From Chloroflexota bacterium (GTDB lineage: Bacteria; Chloroflexota; Anaerolineae; Anaerolineales; Villigracilaceae): a DNA stretch of 64,000 bases. Of this stretch, positions 61,148 through 64,000 are shown piece after piece (position 1 is the first letter of the stretch; every line of letters begins with the position of its first letter). Under the pieces are notes generated by a model. It was not told where the DNA came from. It made no database searches and saw nothing but the letters and a program-made list of their open reading frames with translations. A program made the translations under genes and the position numbers. The DNA lies in assembly GCA_019873735.1 (NCBI GenBank), contig JAIOAQ010000002.1:62001-126000 (forward strand), read 5' to 3'.

Positions 61148-61669
61148 ATGGACATTCCCTTCAACGGCCAATATGACCGGAAGACCTTTCTGCGGGCCTT
61201 GCGCCTTGTCCAACACACTTCCTGGGTGGACCGGGCTTTGCGGATTGCCGCCCTTGGCCTGGCGTTGATTCTGCTGGGCGCAGCCTGCTACAACTGGGCA
61301 AAAAACAACCGTTTGGAATACTATCAGGCCTTTCTCTTCCTTCCTCTGCTCCTGTATGCAGCCGCCCCCTGGCTTTCGGCCTGGTGGACTGCCTACCGTC
61401 TGTTTCAGGGGCGGCCCCAGCGCGTTATCAGCGGGCGGGCAAACGAACAGGGCATTACCCTGCTCTCAAAAATAGCCCCCGGCAAACAGCGCCAGATCCG
61501 GTGGGAAGCCTTCCAGCGCGCCGGTCACAGCCCCGATATGATCGGCCTTCTGACCAACGATGGCAGCCTTTGGGTCTTTTGCAGCGCGTTTTTCTCCAAC
61601 AAAAACCAGTGGAAGGCATTTCAACAACTGGTGCAAAAACACATCCTTGAACCGAAGCGAAAACGATGA
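61148..61669 (+). CDS. YcxB-like membrane protein
   Basis: 173 residues with two helices (~35-55 and ~60-85). The C-terminal half 'GITLLSKIAPGKQRQIRWEAFQRAGHSPD' and 'LLTNDGSLWVFCSAFF' matches the YcxB-like domain layout. Six-base gap to the previous gene and 4-base overlap with the next, so it is part of one operon with the DUF3592-like and aminotransferase genes. Confidence 0.68.
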   Translation: MDIPFNGQYDRKTFLRALRLVQHTSWVDRALRIAALGLALILLGAACYNWAKNNRLEYYQAFLFLPLLLYAAAPWLSAWWTAYRLFQGRPQRVISGRANEQGITLLSKIAPGKQRQIRWEAFQRAGHSPDMIGLLTNDGSLWVFCSAFFSNKNQWKAFQQLVQKHILEPKRKR

Positions 61670-62841
61670 AAAGTTCAATCCAAGTTCCCATGTCTTCCCC
61701 CGACCTGACAGATGCCGACCGTCAGGAAGTGATGAATGTTTTGAACACCCCGATTTTGAGCATGGGGCATTATGTCCAGGATTTCGAGCGGGCCTTTTGT
61801 GAGTACACCGGCGCCAAACACGCCATTGCTGTCAACTCCGGAACAGCCGGGCTGCATCTGTGTGTGCGCGCCGCCGGTCTCGCCCCTGGAGACCTGGTCA
61901 TCACCACGCCCTTTTCCTTTGTCGCCTCGACCAACGCCTTGCTGTTTGAAAACGTAGTGCCGGTTTTTGTGGACGTTGACCCCAAAAGCGGAAACATAGA
62001 CCCACTCCAGGTGGCCGAGGCTGCAAAAGACATCTCCCGATTCCTGCCGCGGCGCGCGCCCTCCGACCTGAAGCATGCCCGCCTCAAGGCCATTTTGCCG
62101 GTAGATGTGTTTGGCCAGCCGGCAGAAATGGAAAACCTGCGTCAGATTGCCGATACGTATGGCTTGAAATTCATCGAAGATTCCTGCGAGGCACTTGGCG
62201 CAGCGTATAAAGGGCGCCTGGCCGGGACATTTGGCGATTACGGCGTTTTTGCCTTTTATCCCAACAAACAAATGACTACCGGTGAGGGCGGCCTGATTGT
62301 GACCGACGACGATGACGCCGCGGGACTGATGCGCGCCCTGCGCAATCAAGGCCGCGCCCCCGGCGATACCTGGCTTCAGCACACGTACCTGGGCTACAAC
62401 TACCGGCTGGACGAGATGTCGGCTGCGCTGGGCCTGGCACAAATGCGCAGGCTGGAAGAGTTGCTCACGAAACGGGAGCAGGTCGCGGCCTGGTATGCGA
62501 ACCGTCTGGCAGAGATCCCCGGGGTGGAGATTCCCTACGTCGCCCCCACCACGACTCGCATGTCATGGTTCGTCTATGTCGTCCGCCTGGATGCAAAAAT
62601 CAACCGCAGTCAGGTAGCCAAACGCCTGGAACAGCGCGGTATCCCCGTCCGCCCCTATTTCCTGCCCATTCACCTGCAGCCGTACATGGTAGAACGCTTC
62701 GGCTGGCAGGAGGGGGATTTTCCGGTAACCGAAGATTTGGGACGCCGCGGGCTGGCTCTGCCTTTCTCTGGCGTGATGACCGAGGAACAAGTGGAAATTG
62801 TTTGTCAGAATCTGCGTCAGACGCTGACCGAGGTGGCATGA
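61666..62841 (+). CDS. DegT/DnrJ/EryC1/StrS-family sugar aminotransferase
   Basis: 391 residues, start overlapping the previous stop by 4 bases. PLP enzyme with 'VNSGTAGLHLCVRAAGL', 'FIEDSCEALGA' and the PLP-lysine segment 'AFYPNKQMTTGEGG'. 'GYNYRLDEMSAALGLAQMRRL' and 'LPIHLQPYM' complete the family pattern. It transaminates a keto-sugar nucleotide, as in amino-sugar decorations of envelope polymers. It could work with the epimerase at 56534. Confidence 0.93.
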   Translation: MKSSIQVPMSSPDLTDADRQEVMNVLNTPILSMGHYVQDFERAFCEYTGAKHAIAVNSGTAGLHLCVRAAGLAPGDLVITTPFSFVASTNALLFENVVPVFVDVDPKSGNIDPLQVAEAAKDISRFLPRRAPSDLKHARLKAILPVDVFGQPAEMENLRQIADTYGLKFIEDSCEALGAAYKGRLAGTFGDYGVFAFYPNKQMTTGEGGLIVTDDDDAAGLMRALRNQGRAPGDTWLQHTYLGYNYRLDEMSAALGLAQMRRLEELLTKREQVAAWYANRLAEIPGVEIPYVAPTTTRMSWFVYVVRLDAKINRSQVAKRLEQRGIPVRPYFLPIHLQPYMVERFGWQEGDFPVTEDLGRRGLALPFSGVMTEEQVEIVCQNLRQTLTEVA

Positions 62842-63743
62842 GCGCACAAGAGTTTCTGCCGCCGCGCCAACGCGGCCTGGCCGTTCACGCCGGGCTGATG
62901 GTGATTCTGTTGACGCTCAGCGTCTTTTCTTTTGTAAGCGCCACGCGTCAAGAGGTGGGGCTGGCCTTTACCCTGGCTCTGCTGGCAGGGCTGATCTCAT
63001 TTGCTCCGCTGCCTTTGCTTGCTTATCGCCTATACGCACTGCAGCGCGCCCACTATCGGCTGGATCGGGATACGCTGACGCTTTCGTGGGGGCTGCGGCT
63101 GGAACAACTGCCGCTCAACGAAATTGAATGGGTGCGCCCGGCCAGCGGCCTGACAACGCCCCTGGTCTTGCCGCCCCTCAGCCTGCCCGGCGCCATCCTG
63201 GGCACACGCCATCACCCCGACCTGGGTCCGGTTGAGTTCTTGGCTTCCGAAAGGCGCGGCCTGTTGCTGGTGGCTACGGCGCGGCGCGTCTTTGCCATCT
63301 CGCCGGCGCGCCCAGATGCATTTGTGCGCGATTTTCAACGGGCTATCGAACTGGGCAGCCTCGAGCACAGCAAAAGCCGTTCGCTTTATCCCGCCTTTAT
63401 CCTGGCACGCGCCTGGGAAAGTCCGCCGGCGCGCGTTTTATGGCTGAGCGGCTTTTTGCTCAATCTCGGCCTGCTGGCCTGGGTCAGCCTGCTGATTCCT
63501 TCCCGGCAACAGGTGCATTTGGGCTTTGCATCTGATGGCACCCCTCTCCCGCCGGTGCCGTCCACGCAAATCATCCTCCTGCCGGTTTTCAGCCTGGCCT
63601 TTTTCCTCATTGGCTGGCTGGCAGGGTTGTTCTACTATCGCCGTCCCGAACAGCGTATTCTTTCGTTTATCGTTTGGACTTCCAGCGTGCTGAGCAGCCT
63701 GATTTTCATCGTCGCCGTGTGGATGAACACTGCAACAGGATAG
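62838..63743 (+). CDS. Membrane protein with PH-like domain
   Basis: 301 residues from ATG 62838, overlapping the aminotransferase stop. Two N-terminal helices, a soluble beta-rich middle ('YRLDRDTLTLSWGLRLEQLPL', 'GPVEFLASERRGLLLVATARRVFAISP') typical of bacterial PH domains, then two more helices at the C-terminus. Function unknown. Confidence 0.72.
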   Translation: MSAQEFLPPRQRGLAVHAGLMVILLTLSVFSFVSATRQEVGLAFTLALLAGLISFAPLPLLAYRLYALQRAHYRLDRDTLTLSWGLRLEQLPLNEIEWVRPASGLTTPLVLPPLSLPGAILGTRHHPDLGPVEFLASERRGLLLVATARRVFAISPARPDAFVRDFQRAIELGSLEHSKSRSLYPAFILARAWESPPARVLWLSGFLLNLGLLAWVSLLIPSRQQVHLGFASDGTPLPPVPSTQIILLPVFSLAFFLIGWLAGLFYYRRPEQRILSFIVWTSSVLSSLIFIVAVWMNTATG

Positions 63744-63746
63744 CGT

Positions 63747-64000
63747 ATGCAAAAACTTTTTCTCGGCTTCTTACTGGCAGCATTGATTGCACTGGCCGCC
63801 TACCGTCTTCGCAGCCTCAGCCGTTCCGGCGCGTGGGGGGCGCTTGCTACCGGCACCATTATCTTTGGGCTGGGCGGATGGCAGTGGGCAGTTGTCCTGC
63901 TGGCTTTCTTTGTTTCATCCAGCCTGCTGACGCGTTTATTTGGAAGGCGCAAAGCCGGTCTGAGCGAAAAATTTGAAAAAGGCGGACAGCGCGACCTGGG
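63747..64000 (+). CDS. DUF92 family membrane protein, N-terminal fragment
   Basis: 84 codons are visible before the window ends. 'AAYRLRSLSRSGAWGALATG' and 'GLGGWQWAVVLLAFFVSSSL' followed by 'KAGLSEKFEKGGQRDLG' match the start of the DUF92/TIGR00297 family. Its plant relatives include phytyl-phosphate kinase (VTE6), so a polyprenyl-phosphate kinase role is possible. Three bases after the preceding stop. Confidence 0.82.
   Translation, partial: MQKLFLGFLLAALIALAAYRLRSLSRSGAWGALATGTIIFGLGGWQWAVVLLAFFVSSSLLTRLFGRRKAGLSEKFEKGGQRDL

Overview
This is a bacterial chromosomal segment of roughly 57-60% GC (estimated by eye) with tightly packed genes, many ATGA-type overlaps and almost no intergenic space inside operons. 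The gene set points to the phylum Chloroflexota, probably Anaerolineae-like. It includes CSLREA/LPATG proteins fused to a sortase, a 7TM-like plus GGDEF sensor, a four-subunit 2-oxoacid:ferredoxin oxidoreductase, an indolepyruvate:ferredoxin oxidoreductase, a bacterial alpha-2-macroglobulin-type lipoprotein start, and families of short palindromic intergenic repeats. No rRNA, tRNA, CRISPR array, phage or transposase gene was found. The taxonomy is an inference from gene content, not a measured placement.

0-17 kb is an acyl-CoA metabolism and uptake island. It has an ADP-forming acyl-CoA synthetase fused to a GNAT domain, then an operon of acyl-CoA dehydrogenase, a two-subunit CoA-transferase, two divergent thiolase-like proteins and two DUF35 (Zn-ribbon/OB-fold) proteins. 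A stand-alone cyclic-nucleotide-binding protein follows, then a complete LivJHMGF-type ABC importer with its own promoter, long leader and terminator. Together they look like uptake, CoA activation and beta-cleavage of an organic acid.

17-33.6 kb is mixed housekeeping and surface functions: CinA-like protein, M14 peptidase, an amidohydrolase-CYTH fusion, an SNase-like nuclease, a glycosyltransferase, YraN, MiaA, the CSLREA/LPATG/sortase protein, a VapBC-type pair, ClpB, and a GGDEF protein interrupted by an in-frame amber codon.

33.7-48.3 kb is a redox region. A Crp/Fnr regulator is followed by iorAB on the minus strand. Divergently, across a CRP-like palindrome, runs a run of membrane proteins: a His-rich polytopic protein, an FGE-domain lipoprotein, heme O synthase, a hemerythrin and two paralogous small membrane proteins. 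The four-subunit 2-oxoacid:ferredoxin oxidoreductase then closes the region. Its gaps carry many distinct 7-9-bp-periodic, self-complementary repeats.

48.7-64 kb holds a GntR-controlled SHMT-like enzyme, a PHP phosphoesterase, a possible pterin-glycoside cluster (acyltransferase, MDR dehydrogenase, PTPS-like protein, glycosyltransferase, methyltransferase), a sugar epimerase, a DNA glycosylase, FabI, bactofilin, a ProRS-like protein lacking catalytic motifs, a sugar aminotransferase and membrane proteins, ending inside a DUF92 gene.

At least five copies of a ~122-bp MITE-like element (family A) are scattered through the window. One has an 8-bp target duplication and one lies inside a second repeat (family B).
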